Shown here piece by piece: positions 24,795 to 33,684 of a DNA stretch of 64,000 bases; within the stretch, counting starts at the first letter, position 1; every line of letters begins with the position of its first letter. Position numbers and translations under genes: made by a program. This stretch comes from Planctomycetota bacterium (GTDB taxonomy: Bacteria > Planctomycetota > Phycisphaerae > Phycisphaerales > SM1A02), in assembly GCA_016872835.1 (NCBI GenBank), contig VGYX01000006.1, positions 62,001 to 126,000 on the forward strand, in the 5' to 3' direction. The notes beneath the pieces are model-generated. The model worked only from the letters and a program-made list of their open reading frames with translations. It did not search any database and had not been told where the DNA came from.

Positions 24795-26153
24795 TCAGCG
24801 CTTCTCGCCGCCCTCGCTGGCGGGGGCGTTCAGCACGTCGTAGAGGCGGCGCTGGGCCTCCTCGTAGCGGCCCATGGCGTCGATCACCTCGCGCTGGATC
24901 CGCGTGCGGAAGGCCGCGTCGGATTCCATCTTGCCAGGCATGCGATCGACGGCCTGCTTCAGGGTCTCGCCCGCGGCGCGAAGGTCGTCGGTGGCGATCG
25001 CGAAACTGCGCGCGGCGTCGTAGAGGTTCTCGTGCGCGACCTCGCCCGCCTTGGGCTGGTAGAGCAGCTTCCACGGGCTGTGCCGCACCTCGATCGAGGC
25101 GAGCTTCAGCTGCGCGGCCATCTGACGCGAATCGTCGAGGAACATCTCCAGAGAGGGCAGCGACGAGATCATCGCTTCGCGCACCTGCTCGAGCGCCTTG
25201 GACAGGCTGTCGGCGGCCGAAGCGCCATCGTCCAGCAGCGCGAGCAGCTTGGGCATGCCCTTCTCGCGAAGCTCGTCCGTCATCTGCCGCGCATTGTCGA
25301 GCGTCTTCGCCGCGTCCGACAGACTCTGACGGATCGCCTGATCGTTGTCGGCCAGAAGCTTGTCGGCGCGCGTGACGGCGCCGGCTGCGCTCTGCAGCGT
25401 GCTGTCGATGTTGCCGCGCCAGCGCTCCGAATAGCTGTTCTTGATGTCAGCGACCATGGTGTTGGCGTTGCTGAGCATCGGGGCGACATCTTGCTCGTAG
25501 GCCTCGGGAAGCTTCTGGTTGATGTAGGCCATCGTGTCCGCGGCCTCGTCCAGCATCTGCCGCGCCTTCTGCGCGTTGTCCGGGCCCACGAGCGCGGCCA
25601 GCATGCCGCTACCCTCGAAGGCCATAATGCTCGAGTTCGGATCCTCGGCGAGCGGCTTGACCGCCGCCGCTGGGGGGCTGCCCACGCGAATGAAGTTGAT
25701 CGAGGCGGAGTTGCCCAGCAGGCTGGGCACACGGAGGGCCATGGCGGCCTCGTTGTGCGTCTTCATCGCCTCGGCGTGCTTCTTGGCCAGCTCGGTCCAC
25801 TGCGCGTCGGGGATCGAGCCGCGCTTGGGCAGGTCCTCGGGCTTCGGTGACCAGTACAGCATGATGTCCGAGTTCAGGCTGATCTGCACGTCGATGAACT
25901 GCAGCGCGCCGCCGTCCTTCGGCAGGTCGGGGGTGACCGCCTCGACCTTGCCGGCGAGCATGCCGCCCACGCGCACGTCGCTGCCCACGTTCAGGCCCGA
26001 CACACCTTCGGTGGTGGTGAACCGGATCAAGTACTGGTGCTTCCCCGAGAAGTCGGTCTTGCTGAGAACGAACACGATCGCGCCGAGCAGGAGCAGCGAA
26101 GTGCCCACGAAGATGCCCGCTCGGATGCTGTTGAGGGAGGTCGACTCGGCCAT
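24795..26153 (-). CDS. MCE/MlaD-domain protein
   Basis: 452 residues with an N-terminal membrane helix (IFVGTSLLLLGAIVFVLS, about 14-31). The MCE domain follows: YLIRFTTTEGVSGLNVGSDV, VRVGGMLAGKVEAV, with an inserted segment, then a strand with NSASINFIRVG. The rest (about 190-452) is helical and rich in Ala/Asp/Lys, typical of MCE proteins that build a tube or needle across the periplasm. Likely a hetero-complex with the next gene. Leaderless start; the two MCE genes and the SpoU gene form one unit. Confidence 0.82.
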   Translation of the reverse strand: MAESTSLNSIRAGIFVGTSLLLLGAIVFVLSKTDFSGKHQYLIRFTTTEGVSGLNVGSDVRVGGMLAGKVEAVTPDLPKDGGALQFIDVQISLNSDIMLYWSPKPEDLPKRGSIPDAQWTELAKKHAEAMKTHNEAAMALRVPSLLGNSASINFIRVGSPPAAAVKPLAEDPNSSIMAFEGSGMLAALVGPDNAQKARQMLDEAADTMAYINQKLPEAYEQDVAPMLSNANTMVADIKNSYSERWRGNIDSTLQSAAGAVTRADKLLADNDQAIRQSLSDAAKTLDNARQMTDELREKGMPKLLALLDDGASAADSLSKALEQVREAMISSLPSLEMFLDDSRQMAAQLKLASIEVRHSPWKLLYQPKAGEVAHENLYDAARSFAIATDDLRAAGETLKQAVDRMPGKMESDAAFRTRIQREVIDAMGRYEEAQRRLYDVLNAPASEGGEKR

Positions 26154-26160
26154 GGGCCGA

Positions 26161-26166
26161 AGGGTA
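26161..26166 (-). promoter_or_regulatory. Leaderless -10 (TACCCT)
   Basis: TACCCT ends 7 bases before the MCE ATG at 26153, within the 39-bp gap after rho. Confidence 0.55.
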
Positions 26167-26192
26167 TCGAAGCCCCGCGTTCGCCGCAGATC

Positions 26193-27332
26193 TCAGCTGG
26201 CTGCCGCAGCCGCCTGTCCGCCCACCATCACCTCGTTGGTGGGGTAGCGCTTCAGTGCGGCCAGCAGCTGCTCCACCTGCACGTGCGGTGGCAGGCTGAG
26301 CAGGCGACGGCGCAACGCCGTGACGGTCTTCAGTTCCTTCTCGCCCAGCAGCAGGTGCTCCTTGCGGGTGCCACTGGCGGCCAGGTTGATCGCCGGGAAG
26401 ATGCGCTTTTCGGAGATGTCCCGATCCAGGATGAGTTCCATGTTGCCGGTGCCCTTGAACTCCTCGAAGATGATCTGATCGGCGCGGCTGCCGGTGTCGA
26501 CCAGACAGGTGGCGATGATCGTGAGCGATCCGCCCTCTTCGCAGCGACGCGCGGCGCCGAAGAGCTGCTTGGGCACCTCGAGCGCGCGGTTGTCCAGGCC
26601 ACCGCTCATGGTGCGGCCGCCGCTGGCGAACCGACGATTGTTGTTGAAGGCGCGGCCGAGTCGCGTGAGCGAGTCGAGCAGCACCACCACATCCTTGCCG
26701 GCTTCGACCATGCGCTTGGCGCGCTCGATCGCCAGGATGCCGAGCGCGGTGTGTCGCTCCACGTCCTGGTCGTTGCTGCTGGCCAGCACGTGCGCGGGCA
26801 CGTTGCGCTTGAAGTCGGTCACTTCCTCAGGCCGCTCGTCGATGAGCAGCGCGATGAGCTCCACCTGCGGGTGGTTGTGCTTGATGCCGAACGCCAGATT
26901 CTGCAGCAGAATCGTCTTGCCGGCCTTGGGCGGCGCCACGATGAGGCCGCGCGTGCCGAATCCGATCGGACAGAAGAGGTCGATCAGGCGGCAGCTCGGC
27001 GGGCAGCCGCGGTGCTCAAGATGCATGCGCGGCGCGGGGTCGAGCGGCGTGAGTTCCGCGAAGACCTTGCGACTGGAGTAGTCGGTGGGCGCGAGCCCCT
27101 CGATGGCCTGAATGTCGATGGCGACGCGCTTCACGCCGGTGGGGCGGTTGGGCGCGTGGCGATCCTCGATCACGGCAGTCACTTCTTGGCCGGGTCGCAG
27201 CGCGAACTTCTGCGCCAACTCGGTCGGCAGGTACGGATCGTCGGGGGTCTCCTCGAGACCGTTGTTGAACTTGCGGATGCGTCCGTCGCCGCCACCGGAG
27301 GGCAACTCCAGGATCCCAGTGTGGGTGTTCAT
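26193..27332 (-). CDS. rho: Transcription termination factor Rho
   Basis: Hexameric RNA-dependent ATPase ending transcripts. The ATG at 27332 gives 379 residues, shorter than the ~419 of E. coli because the N-terminal helical (Rho-N) part is missing and the protein begins almost directly with the OB-fold RNA-binding domain ([17 protein letters not shown]). Walker A APPKAGKT (133-140), Walker [14 protein letters not shown] and the Q/R-loop region [19 protein letters not shown] are intact. A further 39 open codons upstream do not look like Rho and were left out. The Ala/Gln-rich tail is unremarkable. Confidence 0.95.
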   Translation of the reverse strand: MNTHTGILELPSGGGDGRIRKFNNGLEETPDDPYLPTELAQKFALRPGQEVTAVIEDRHAPNRPTGVKRVAIDIQAIEGLAPTDYSSRKVFAELTPLDPAPRMHLEHRGCPPSCRLIDLFCPIGFGTRGLIVAPPKAGKTILLQNLAFGIKHNHPQVELIALLIDERPEEVTDFKRNVPAHVLASSNDQDVERHTALGILAIERAKRMVEAGKDVVVLLDSLTRLGRAFNNNRRFASGGRTMSGGLDNRALEVPKQLFGAARRCEEGGSLTIIATCLVDTGSRADQIIFEEFKGTGNMELILDRDISEKRIFPAINLAASGTRKEHLLLGEKELKTVTALRRRLLSLPPHVQVEQLLAALKRYPTNEVMVGGQAAAAAS

Positions 27333-27479
27333 GAAAGCCAAAATCCCCAAATGAAATGCCAACAGGTTCAGCGCACTGGACGGTCCATTCATGGACCGAT
27401 TGCCGACGAGCCCCGCACGGGGGCCCCATCTCCAGGTCGGTTGTGGCAAGCCGGGTGGGAACCCGACAGCGCAAGTGAA
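27333..27479 (-). promoter_or_regulatory. rho leader with inverted repeats
   Basis: This gap between psuG and rho holds a perfect inverted repeat CGGTCCAT-TC-ATGGACCG (27381-27398), about 50 bases upstream of rho, and a small hairpin CGGGT-GGGA-ACCCG (27452-27465) just after psuG. Possible autoregulatory leader or operator; Rho genes are often autoregulated. No clear -10 is seen. Confidence 0.35.
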
Positions 27480-28466
27480 TCAGATGGAGGCTTCCAAGTC
27501 AAGCAGCTTCCGGGCGATTTCGGACGCGGTGCGCGCGTTGTGCAACAGCAGCGCCACGTTCGCGCGTAGCGATTGTCCGCCGGTCTTTCGAGCCAGCGCG
27601 CCAAGCAGGAAGGGCGTGATGTCGAGTCCTGATACGCCCTTGCGCATCATCTCGGCAGAAACTTCCGCGTAGTCGCGCTCGAATTCCGCGCGCGGCGTCT
27701 GGAAAGATTCGGGGCACGGCTGCACCGCAAGCACGCCGGTGCCAAGGCCGAGCGACCAGTGCGCAGCGGCTGCGCGCGCAAGGCCCGCGGCGTCTTGCAC
27801 GCTGGCCGAGCAGCGCAGCGCGGGGTCCGGCGGACAGGTGAAGCAGGGGAAGTGCGCGGTGCCGATGCCGATCACCGGCACGCCGTGCGTGTCGAGCGCC
27901 TCAAGCGTGGCGGGAAGATCCAGGATCGATTTCGCGCCCGCGCACACCACCACGGCGCGCGTGGAGGCGATCGCCGCAAGATCTGCGCTGATGTCGAGCG
28001 TGTCCGCGAAGCCGCGGTGCACGCCACCGATGCCGCCGGTGGCGAAGGTCTGGATGCCCGCAAGGCGACAAGCCGCGAGCGTGGCCGCGACGGTGAGGCC
28101 ACCGGAGGCGCGTTCGGCGATCACCGGACCAAGATCGCGCGCGCTGAGCTTGCGGGCGGCACGATCGGCGCCGAGTCGCTCCAGTTCCGCGGCCTCCAGA
28201 CCGGCGCGAACTTCGCCGTCAAGCACGGCCATGGTGGCCGGCACCGCGCCGGCTTGGCGCACGGCATGTTCCATCGCGCGGGCAAGGGCTAGATTCGCCG
28301 GGGCGGCGCTGTCCCAGCCTTCGCCTGCGACGTCGTGAAGTTGCGGGGCGGCCTCTCGGGGCAAGCCATGCGTGAGCACCGCCGTCTCCAGCGCCACCAC
28401 CGGCTGGCGGGCGCGCAAGGCAGCCCTGACCTCGGGGTGGATCCGGATGGAAGTGCCCGTGCGCAC
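27480..28466 (-). CDS. psuG: Pseudouridine-5'-phosphate glycosidase
   Basis: Reversibly splits pseudouridine 5'-phosphate to uracil and ribose 5-phosphate (pseudouridine salvage). 328 residues, about 20 longer than usual. Family landmarks: VVALETAVLTHGLP, GLTVAATLAACRLAGIQTFATGGIGGVHRG, VVCAGAKSILDLPATLE and a C-terminal LDITPFLLGALARKTGG. Catalytic Lys/Glu positions appear retained in these blocks. GTG start at 28466, two bases after the helicase stop, so coupled to it. The kinase partner PsuK is not adjacent. Confidence 0.92.
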   Translation of the reverse strand: MRTGTSIRIHPEVRAALRARQPVVALETAVLTHGLPREAAPQLHDVAGEGWDSAAPANLALARAMEHAVRQAGAVPATMAVLDGEVRAGLEAAELERLGADRAARKLSARDLGPVIAERASGGLTVAATLAACRLAGIQTFATGGIGGVHRGFADTLDISADLAAIASTRAVVVCAGAKSILDLPATLEALDTHGVPVIGIGTAHFPCFTCPPDPALRCSASVQDAAGLARAAAAHWSLGLGTGVLAVQPCPESFQTPRAEFERDYAEVSAEMMRKGVSGLDITPFLLGALARKTGGQSLRANVALLLHNARTASEIARKLLDLEASI

Positions 28467-28468
28467 GC

Positions 28469-29812
28469 TCAGCGCCGACGCGTGGCCACGCGGCCACCGA
28501 GCCGCTTGGGTGGTAGTCCCGAGGGCACCACGCCGCCCGGGAACTTCGTCGGGTCGGCTACCTCGGGCACGGGCGCTTGCACCTCGAAGCGGTTGCGCTG
28601 CTGCTCCAAGTCCACCTTGCGCTTGGCCTCGAGTTCGCGTCGCGCGGTCACCTCGCTGGGCACGGGGCCTGGCGTGAAGTCGGCGTACTCCTTGCGCGGG
28701 ATCTCCACGTTCGTGAGCATCTCGATGTTCGTGAGCAATTCACCCTGATCGGGACAGACGAAGGTCCACGCCACGCCGCGACGACCCGCGCGCGCGGTGC
28801 GACCGATGCGGTGCACGTAGACCTCGGGATCCTCCGGCACGTCGTAGTTGATCACGTGGCTGATGTCGTCCACGTCAAGGCCGCGCGCGGCGAGATCACT
28901 TGCCACAAGCACGCTGAGCGAGCCGCCGCGCAGCTTCTCCATGACCTTGTCGCGGGCGCGCTGGTACATGTCGCCGTGGATCGGGTGGGCGTCGATGTTC
29001 TTCCTCTGCAGGTATTCCGCCACGTCGTCGACGGTGCGCTTGGTGCGGCAGAAGACCACCGTCAGGCCCGGCGTCTCGTGCGTGAGCAGGTGGTGCAGCA
29101 GGCGACGCTTGTCCCAGTGCTCCACGCCGAGGTAGCTCTGGTCCACCTGGCTGACCGTGAGGCTCTTCTCGGTGGTCACGATCTTCTCGGCGTCGCGCAT
29201 GTAGCTGCGCGCGAGCTTCTCGATCTCGGCGCTGATGGTCGCGCTCACGAACACCGTCTGCGGGTGCTGCTTCATCGAGCCGAGGATCCGTCGGATGTCC
29301 TCGCGGAAGCCAATGTCGAGCATGCGGTCGACCTCGTCGAGCACCGCGACCTTCACCTTGTTGTAGGGCAGCAGGCCGCGCTCGTTCATGTCCATGACGC
29401 GGCCCGGCGTGCCCACGATGATCGCGGGACCCTTCTGAAGCTTGGTCGCCTGTGCGTTCACCGAGTTGCCTCCGTACACCGCGACCACCGTGTGGCCGCT
29501 GTGGCGCGCAAACTCGTGGAACTCCTTCGCCACCTGGATGGCGAGTTCGCGGGTGGGCACCAGCACGAGACCCGAGAAGGCCTCGTCGGGCTTGACCCGC
29601 GCCAGCATGGGCAGCGCGAAGGCGGCCGTCTTGCCGGTGCCGGTCTTGGCCTGCCCCAGGCAGTCCCTGCCGGAGAGTGCCACCGGAAGCAGGGCGGCCT
29701 GGATCTTCGTCGGGTGCTGGAAGCCCTTCGCCTCCAGGGATTGGAGGATGGAAGCGGGAAGGCCGAGATCGGCGAACCGCACGTTGAGATCGAAGGTTTC
29801 TGCGCTTGCCAT
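28469..29812 (-). CDS. DEAD-box ATP-dependent RNA helicase (RhlE-like)
   Basis: Unwinds RNA structures, e.g. in ribosome assembly or cold adaptation. The ATG at 29812 gives 447 residues. Motifs: Q-motif FADLGLPASILQSL with Q38-type TKIQ, Walker A AKTGTGKT, PTRELA, GG, TPGR, motif II DEVD (rather than DEAD), SAT, then C-terminal ARGLDVDDISHVINYDVP and HRIGRTARAGRRG. The tail is short and basic (GGRVATRRR). Open reading continues far upstream but that part is antisense to alr and was rejected. Confidence 0.93.
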   Translation of the reverse strand: MASAETFDLNVRFADLGLPASILQSLEAKGFQHPTKIQAALLPVALSGRDCLGQAKTGTGKTAAFALPMLARVKPDEAFSGLVLVPTRELAIQVAKEFHEFARHSGHTVVAVYGGNSVNAQATKLQKGPAIIVGTPGRVMDMNERGLLPYNKVKVAVLDEVDRMLDIGFREDIRRILGSMKQHPQTVFVSATISAEIEKLARSYMRDAEKIVTTEKSLTVSQVDQSYLGVEHWDKRRLLHHLLTHETPGLTVVFCRTKRTVDDVAEYLQRKNIDAHPIHGDMYQRARDKVMEKLRGGSLSVLVASDLAARGLDVDDISHVINYDVPEDPEVYVHRIGRTARAGRRGVAWTFVCPDQGELLTNIEMLTNVEIPRKEYADFTPGPVPSEVTARRELEAKRKVDLEQQRNRFEVQAPVPEVADPTKFPGGVVPSGLPPKRLGGRVATRRR

Positions 29813-29869
29813 GAAATTCCGGGGGAGGGGTGATGGTAAGGCAAGCCGGGAGTCGATACAAAGTGCGCC

Positions 29870-31129
29870 GTGCGTGCTCGAAGTGAAGTGCTGATCGACC
29901 TTGCGGCCCTCGACCACAACCTGGCGGCGATCCGCGGCATGCTTCGGCAGGGCACGCGCCTCGGTGTCGTGGTGAAGGCCGACGCCTATGGACTCGGCGC
30001 GGCCCGGATCGCGCGCCACATGGCCTCGCAGGTGGACATGCTGGTGGTCTTCGGTCTGGACGAGGCCGAGGTGGTGCACGCCGCCGCGCCGACCACGCCC
30101 GTGCTGGCGCTGATGCCGACGCATGAGATCGACGCCGGCAGTCCCATGCACGGCATGCTGCTGCGCGGATTGCTGCATCTTTCCGCGCACGATGCGGGAC
30201 AGGTGGCGCGACTCGAGCGCGTGGCGGGTGAACTGGGCGTGCGCATGCCGCTGCATCTGGAGGTCGACACCGGCCTGGGTCGTGGCGGCTGCCTGCCCGA
30301 GGAGGCGACCGCGCTGGTGGCGCGCATCCGCGCGAGCGAGCGACTTGAACTTGCGGGCGCCTTCACGCACTACGCCAGTGCGGGTGGAAGCGAGATTGCG
30401 ACCGACGTGCAGCGCGAGCGGTTCGAGGCGTGGGTGGCACAGGCCGCGCTGCCGCAGAATTGCCTGCTGCACTCGGCAAGCACCTTCGCGGCGATCCGCG
30501 ACCCGCGCTTCCATCACCACATGGTGCGCGTGGGTCTGGCGTGGACGGGACTCTCGTTCGAGGGCACGCGCGACGGCCGCAGCATGACCGCGGCGCGCAC
30601 GCTGCGCCCCGTGTTCAGCTGGCGCAGCCACGTGATGCAGGTGCGGCAGCTGCCGCCGGGCAGTGCCGTGGGCTATGGCAGTCGCTGGGTGGCGCGCACG
30701 CCAAGCGTGGTGGGACTCGTGCCCGTGGGCTATGCCGATGGCTATCCGCTGCTGCCGATGGACGCGCGCACGCTGCGCCCGGCGCTGGCCGAACGACGCA
30801 TGGTGCGCGTGCAGTACGGCTCGGACGGCTCGACCGGCTGGGCGGAAGCGCCCGTGATCGGCGCCGTCAGCATGGACCAGATCGCGATCGACCTGACCGC
30901 GATCGCCGCCGCGCTTCCCGCCGCGGGCCTGTACGCCGCGGTGGAGGTGGTGTCGGGAGACTCCTCGGCGCCGAATCACGCCGCGCGAGTGGCCTCGATG
31001 ACCGGGCAGCACGCCTACGAACTTCTGTGCCGTATTCCGGCTCGCGTTGCAAGGCGCTATCTGGCGGCGCAGGAGCCGGTGGCGCAGGTCGCCGACGAGC
31101 CGGTCGCTGTCGTGCGCGTGGCCAGCTGA
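29870..31129 (+). CDS. alr: Alanine racemase
   Basis: PLP enzyme making D-alanine for peptidoglycan. 419 residues from a GTG start. PLP-Lys36 sits in VVVKADAYGLG. The second catalytic base Tyr is in GSAVGYGSRW, and the substrate-binding VGYADGYP and SMDQIAIDL blocks follow. An extra ~25-residue acidic/Val-rich tail closes the protein. It diverges from the DEAD-box gene over 57 bp and is followed after 41 bp by mqnA. A TACAAA hexamer lies 7 bases before the GTG, a poor version of the leaderless pattern. Confidence 0.93.
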   Translation: MRARSEVLIDLAALDHNLAAIRGMLRQGTRLGVVVKADAYGLGAARIARHMASQVDMLVVFGLDEAEVVHAAAPTTPVLALMPTHEIDAGSPMHGMLLRGLLHLSAHDAGQVARLERVAGELGVRMPLHLEVDTGLGRGGCLPEEATALVARIRASERLELAGAFTHYASAGGSEIATDVQRERFEAWVAQAALPQNCLLHSASTFAAIRDPRFHHHMVRVGLAWTGLSFEGTRDGRSMTAARTLRPVFSWRSHVMQVRQLPPGSAVGYGSRWVARTPSVVGLVPVGYADGYPLLPMDARTLRPALAERRMVRVQYGSDGSTGWAEAPVIGAVSMDQIAIDLTAIAAALPAAGLYAAVEVVSGDSSAPNHAARVASMTGQHAYELLCRIPARVARRYLAAQEPVAQVADEPVAVVRVAS

Positions 31130-31155
31130 AGCGCACGCGCCCCGATCGCTTCGCC

Positions 31156-31161
31156 TACAGT
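31156..31161 (+). promoter_or_regulatory. Possible -10 of mqnA (TACAGT)
   Basis: TACAGT ends 9 bases before the mqnA ATG; the gap (TTCCTTCCC) is pyrimidine-rich with no Shine-Dalgarno. Confidence 0.4.
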
Positions 31162-31170
31162 TTCCTTCCC

Positions 31171-32058
31171 ATGGCGCTGGCTTCAGCGGATCCCGTTGCT
31201 GTTCCTTCCGCGCCGCATGTCGCGGCGGCCGTGACGCGCCTGGGCGTGGTGCGCTACCTGAACACGCGGCCGTTGATCGCGGGCCTGGAGCGGCTGCAGG
31301 GACTTTGCATGCGTGGTGAGGTGCCGGCGGACCTGATCGGCACGCTGGAGCGTGGCGAGACCGACGCCGCGCTCTGTTCCAGCATCGACTTCCAGCACAG
31401 CGATGCCGATCTGGTGATCCTGCCCGCGGGCCTGCTGGGCTGTGACGGTCCCACGATGACCGTGAAGATCTTCTCGCGCGTGCCGCTGGATCGGCTTGAT
31501 CGCCTGCACGCCGACGCCGACAGTCACACCAGTCGCGTGCTGGCGCAGCTGGTGCTGGGACATCGCAATGGCCGCATGCCGACGCTGGTGGATGGGCTGC
31601 CCGTGGCGCGCGAGGCCGAGGCCATGCTGCTGATCGGCGACAAGGTGGTACTGCATGCGCCCGACGCACGCGAGTTCCCGCACACGCTGGATCTGGGACA
31701 GGCGTGGAAGGAGTGGACGGGCCTGCCGTTCACGTTCGCGTGCTGGATGGCGCCGCGCCCGCGCGACGCCGCCGCGCACGCGCGCCTGCGCACCTTGGCG
31801 CAGCTGCTGGATCACCAGCGCCGCCGCAACGCGATGCGTCGCGAGCCGCTGGCCGCGATCGAGGCGCGCGCGCATGGATGGCCCGCACCCGATGCGCATC
31901 GATACCTGAACGAGCTGCTTCGTTTCGAGTGGAACGACCGGCAGCGCGAGGGACTCGAGAGCTTCTGGAAGCGCGCCTTCGACGCGGGCCTGCTGGCGCG
32001 TCATCGTTCGCTGGCCCTGCTGGAGAGCGCATGCCTCCCCGCGCACGCCTGCGCCTGA
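31171..32058 (+). CDS. mqnA: Chorismate dehydratase of the futalosine menaquinone pathway
   Basis: Converts chorismate to 3-enolpyruvylbenzoate, the first step of futalosine-dependent menaquinone synthesis. 295 residues, periplasmic-binding-protein-like fold. Family markers: LGVVRYLNTRPLIAGL, the ALCSSIDF block, LGCDGPTMTVKIFS, DSHTSRVLAQLVL, EAMLLIGDKVVLH and the DLGQAWKEWTGLPFTFACWMA block. Presence implies menaquinone respiration. Its last 28 bases overlap the start of the sigma-like gene, so the two may be coupled. No other mqn genes are in the window. Confidence 0.9.
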   Translation: MALASADPVAVPSAPHVAAAVTRLGVVRYLNTRPLIAGLERLQGLCMRGEVPADLIGTLERGETDAALCSSIDFQHSDADLVILPAGLLGCDGPTMTVKIFSRVPLDRLDRLHADADSHTSRVLAQLVLGHRNGRMPTLVDGLPVAREAEAMLLIGDKVVLHAPDAREFPHTLDLGQAWKEWTGLPFTFACWMAPRPRDAAAHARLRTLAQLLDHQRRRNAMRREPLAAIEARAHGWPAPDAHRYLNELLRFEWNDRQREGLESFWKRAFDAGLLARHRSLALLESACLPAHACA

Positions 32059-33677
32059 GCGCCGCGACGCGCCTGGATCGACAGCTGGAATTCGCGGGGG
32101 CGGATGCGCTTCGACGCCATGCGCTGCGGGCCGAGTCGCTGGTGCGCGAGATTCCGCGCGACGCGCTGGTGAGCGAGGCGTGGCTTGTGGAGCGGCTGAC
32201 CGGCGTGCGAAGCCGTGACGCCGACACCGGCGCGACGCTGGTGGGACAGGCCGTGGCGATGGACAGTGCGGCGCTTGCGCTGCGCTGGTCGGAGCGGGGG
32301 CCGTTGCGACCCGAGGACCTTCCCGGCGGTGCGATCGCGCTGGAGGAAGCCGCGCGGCGCATGGGCGTGACGGTGCGTTCACTGCAGCGATGGCGTCGGC
32401 AGGGGCTCGTGTCCGTGCGGGTGCGCTTCGGGCGGTCCGTTCGCTCGGCGATCTCGGGCGAGACGCTGGCGTGGGCGCAGCGCGAGCTCGTGGCTAAGCG
32501 GCCCACGCGCACGCGGGATCCCGCGCGACGTGAGCGACTGGTCGATGTTGCGCGATCGATCGTGGCGTCCGGCGCTTCGCTGCATGCGGCGTCACGCGCG
32601 GTGGCGAGCGCGACGGGGGCCTCCGTCTCGACCGTGCGACGCGCGTTGGTCGCGGCCGAACGCAGCGGGGCGTTGCCGCGCCTGACGCGTCGCGAGACAC
32701 CGGGGGCGCGCACGCGGTCGGCGGCATGGCGCGCCTGGCGACGTGGCGCGGGATTGGCGGAAGTGGCGGAGCCGCTGGCGCGCAGTTCGGCCGCGACCCT
32801 GCGACTCATCCGTCGCGAGCGACGCGATCGGCTTCGATCGCTCCGGCTTCAGGTGCCTGCGCTGCCGACCTTCACGCGCGCGGATGCGGCCGACACGCTG
32901 CTGGCTCCGAAGTCCGTGCGAAGCGGACTTGCGGCGCGACCATGGCCTCACGAGGCACGCGGGTTCCTGCGGCGATTTCCGCCCGGCGTGCCGGGCGCCG
33001 ATCGTGCGTGGGCGACCGATGCGCAGCGGCTTGTGGCGCTTCGATTCCTGCTGTGGCGCGTGGAGCGCGAGATCGCCGCGCTGCGAGGTTCGGATCCCGG
33101 TGCTGGCCTGGACCGGGCCGAGGCGAACCTGCGTTGGGCGGCGCGGCTGAAGGTGTCGCTTGTCGAGAACGCGCTTCCGGGTGCGCTGGGCCGGCTGCAA
33201 GCGATGCGTGCGGGTCCGCTGACCGGTCTGCCTTCCAGCGCGTTGCGTCGGGCGATCGTGGCGGCGGTTTCGGCCGCGGGCGAGGTCGTCGCCGAGGCCA
33301 TGCTGAGCGAGCACGCGATCGAGCGCCCGCGTCTGGCGGCGCTGGCCGCCGCCACCGTGGAGCGGGCCGTGGCGGGGGCGTCGTGGCTTCGTCCGGGCGC
33401 GGCAAGCCGCGAAAGTGAGGTGACCTTGCCGCCTTCACTGCGTGACTCGGTGACGCCATGGGTGGAATGGGTGCCGCTGCGCGACGATCTTGCGGAGCTG
33501 GCGGCCGCCGATCGCGGCCACGGGGCGCGCGTGCTTGAGCGTCGCTTCGGATGGGACGGCGCGCCGCCGCTTTCCGGGCAGGATGCGGCACAACGGCTCG
33601 GCATGGACGCGCGCCACGCGGGGAAGATCGCAGCAGAAGCCTTCCGAAGGCTTCGTGCAGTGCCAGTGGGCCGATGA
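32031..33677 (+). CDS. Multi-HTH DNA-binding protein with sigma-70 region-4-like C-terminus
   Basis: 548 residues, very Arg/Ala-rich, no membrane segment. A MerR/excisionase-like helix-turn-helix (IALEEAARRMGVTVRSLQRW, 102-121) is followed by two more HTH-like segments (about 183-206 and 240-262). Region 335-400 has a faint sigma region-2 flavour (ANLRWAARLK). The C-terminus (499-543: ARVLERRFGWDG, LSGQDAAQRLGMDARHAGKI, EAFRRLR) strongly resembles sigma-70 region 4, with a recognition-helix spacing that fits. It could be a divergent sigma factor, anti-sigma-like decoy or transcription regulator. The start ATG at 32031 lies inside the end of mqnA. Confidence 0.6.
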   Translation: MPPRARLRLSAATRLDRQLEFAGADALRRHALRAESLVREIPRDALVSEAWLVERLTGVRSRDADTGATLVGQAVAMDSAALALRWSERGPLRPEDLPGGAIALEEAARRMGVTVRSLQRWRRQGLVSVRVRFGRSVRSAISGETLAWAQRELVAKRPTRTRDPARRERLVDVARSIVASGASLHAASRAVASATGASVSTVRRALVAAERSGALPRLTRRETPGARTRSAAWRAWRRGAGLAEVAEPLARSSAATLRLIRRERRDRLRSLRLQVPALPTFTRADAADTLLAPKSVRSGLAARPWPHEARGFLRRFPPGVPGADRAWATDAQRLVALRFLLWRVEREIAALRGSDPGAGLDRAEANLRWAARLKVSLVENALPGALGRLQAMRAGPLTGLPSSALRRAIVAAVSAAGEVVAEAMLSEHAIERPRLAALAAATVERAVAGASWLRPGAASRESEVTLPPSLRDSVTPWVEWVPLRDDLAELAAADRGHGARVLERRFGWDGAPPLSGQDAAQRLGMDARHAGKIAAEAFRRLRAVPVGR

Positions 33678-33684
33678 GGGCCGC

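Noticed and set aside
27333-27449. 39 extra N-terminal codons of rho
   Set aside because: They do not resemble the Rho N-terminal helical domain and contain the inverted repeat; [11 protein letters not shown] is a natural start.
29813-31669. Minus-strand frame extending the DEAD-box helicase upstream by over 600 codons
   Set aside because: It is antisense to alr and mqnA, rich in His/Arg/Ala as shadow frames are, and the Q-motif of the helicase starts properly at 29812.
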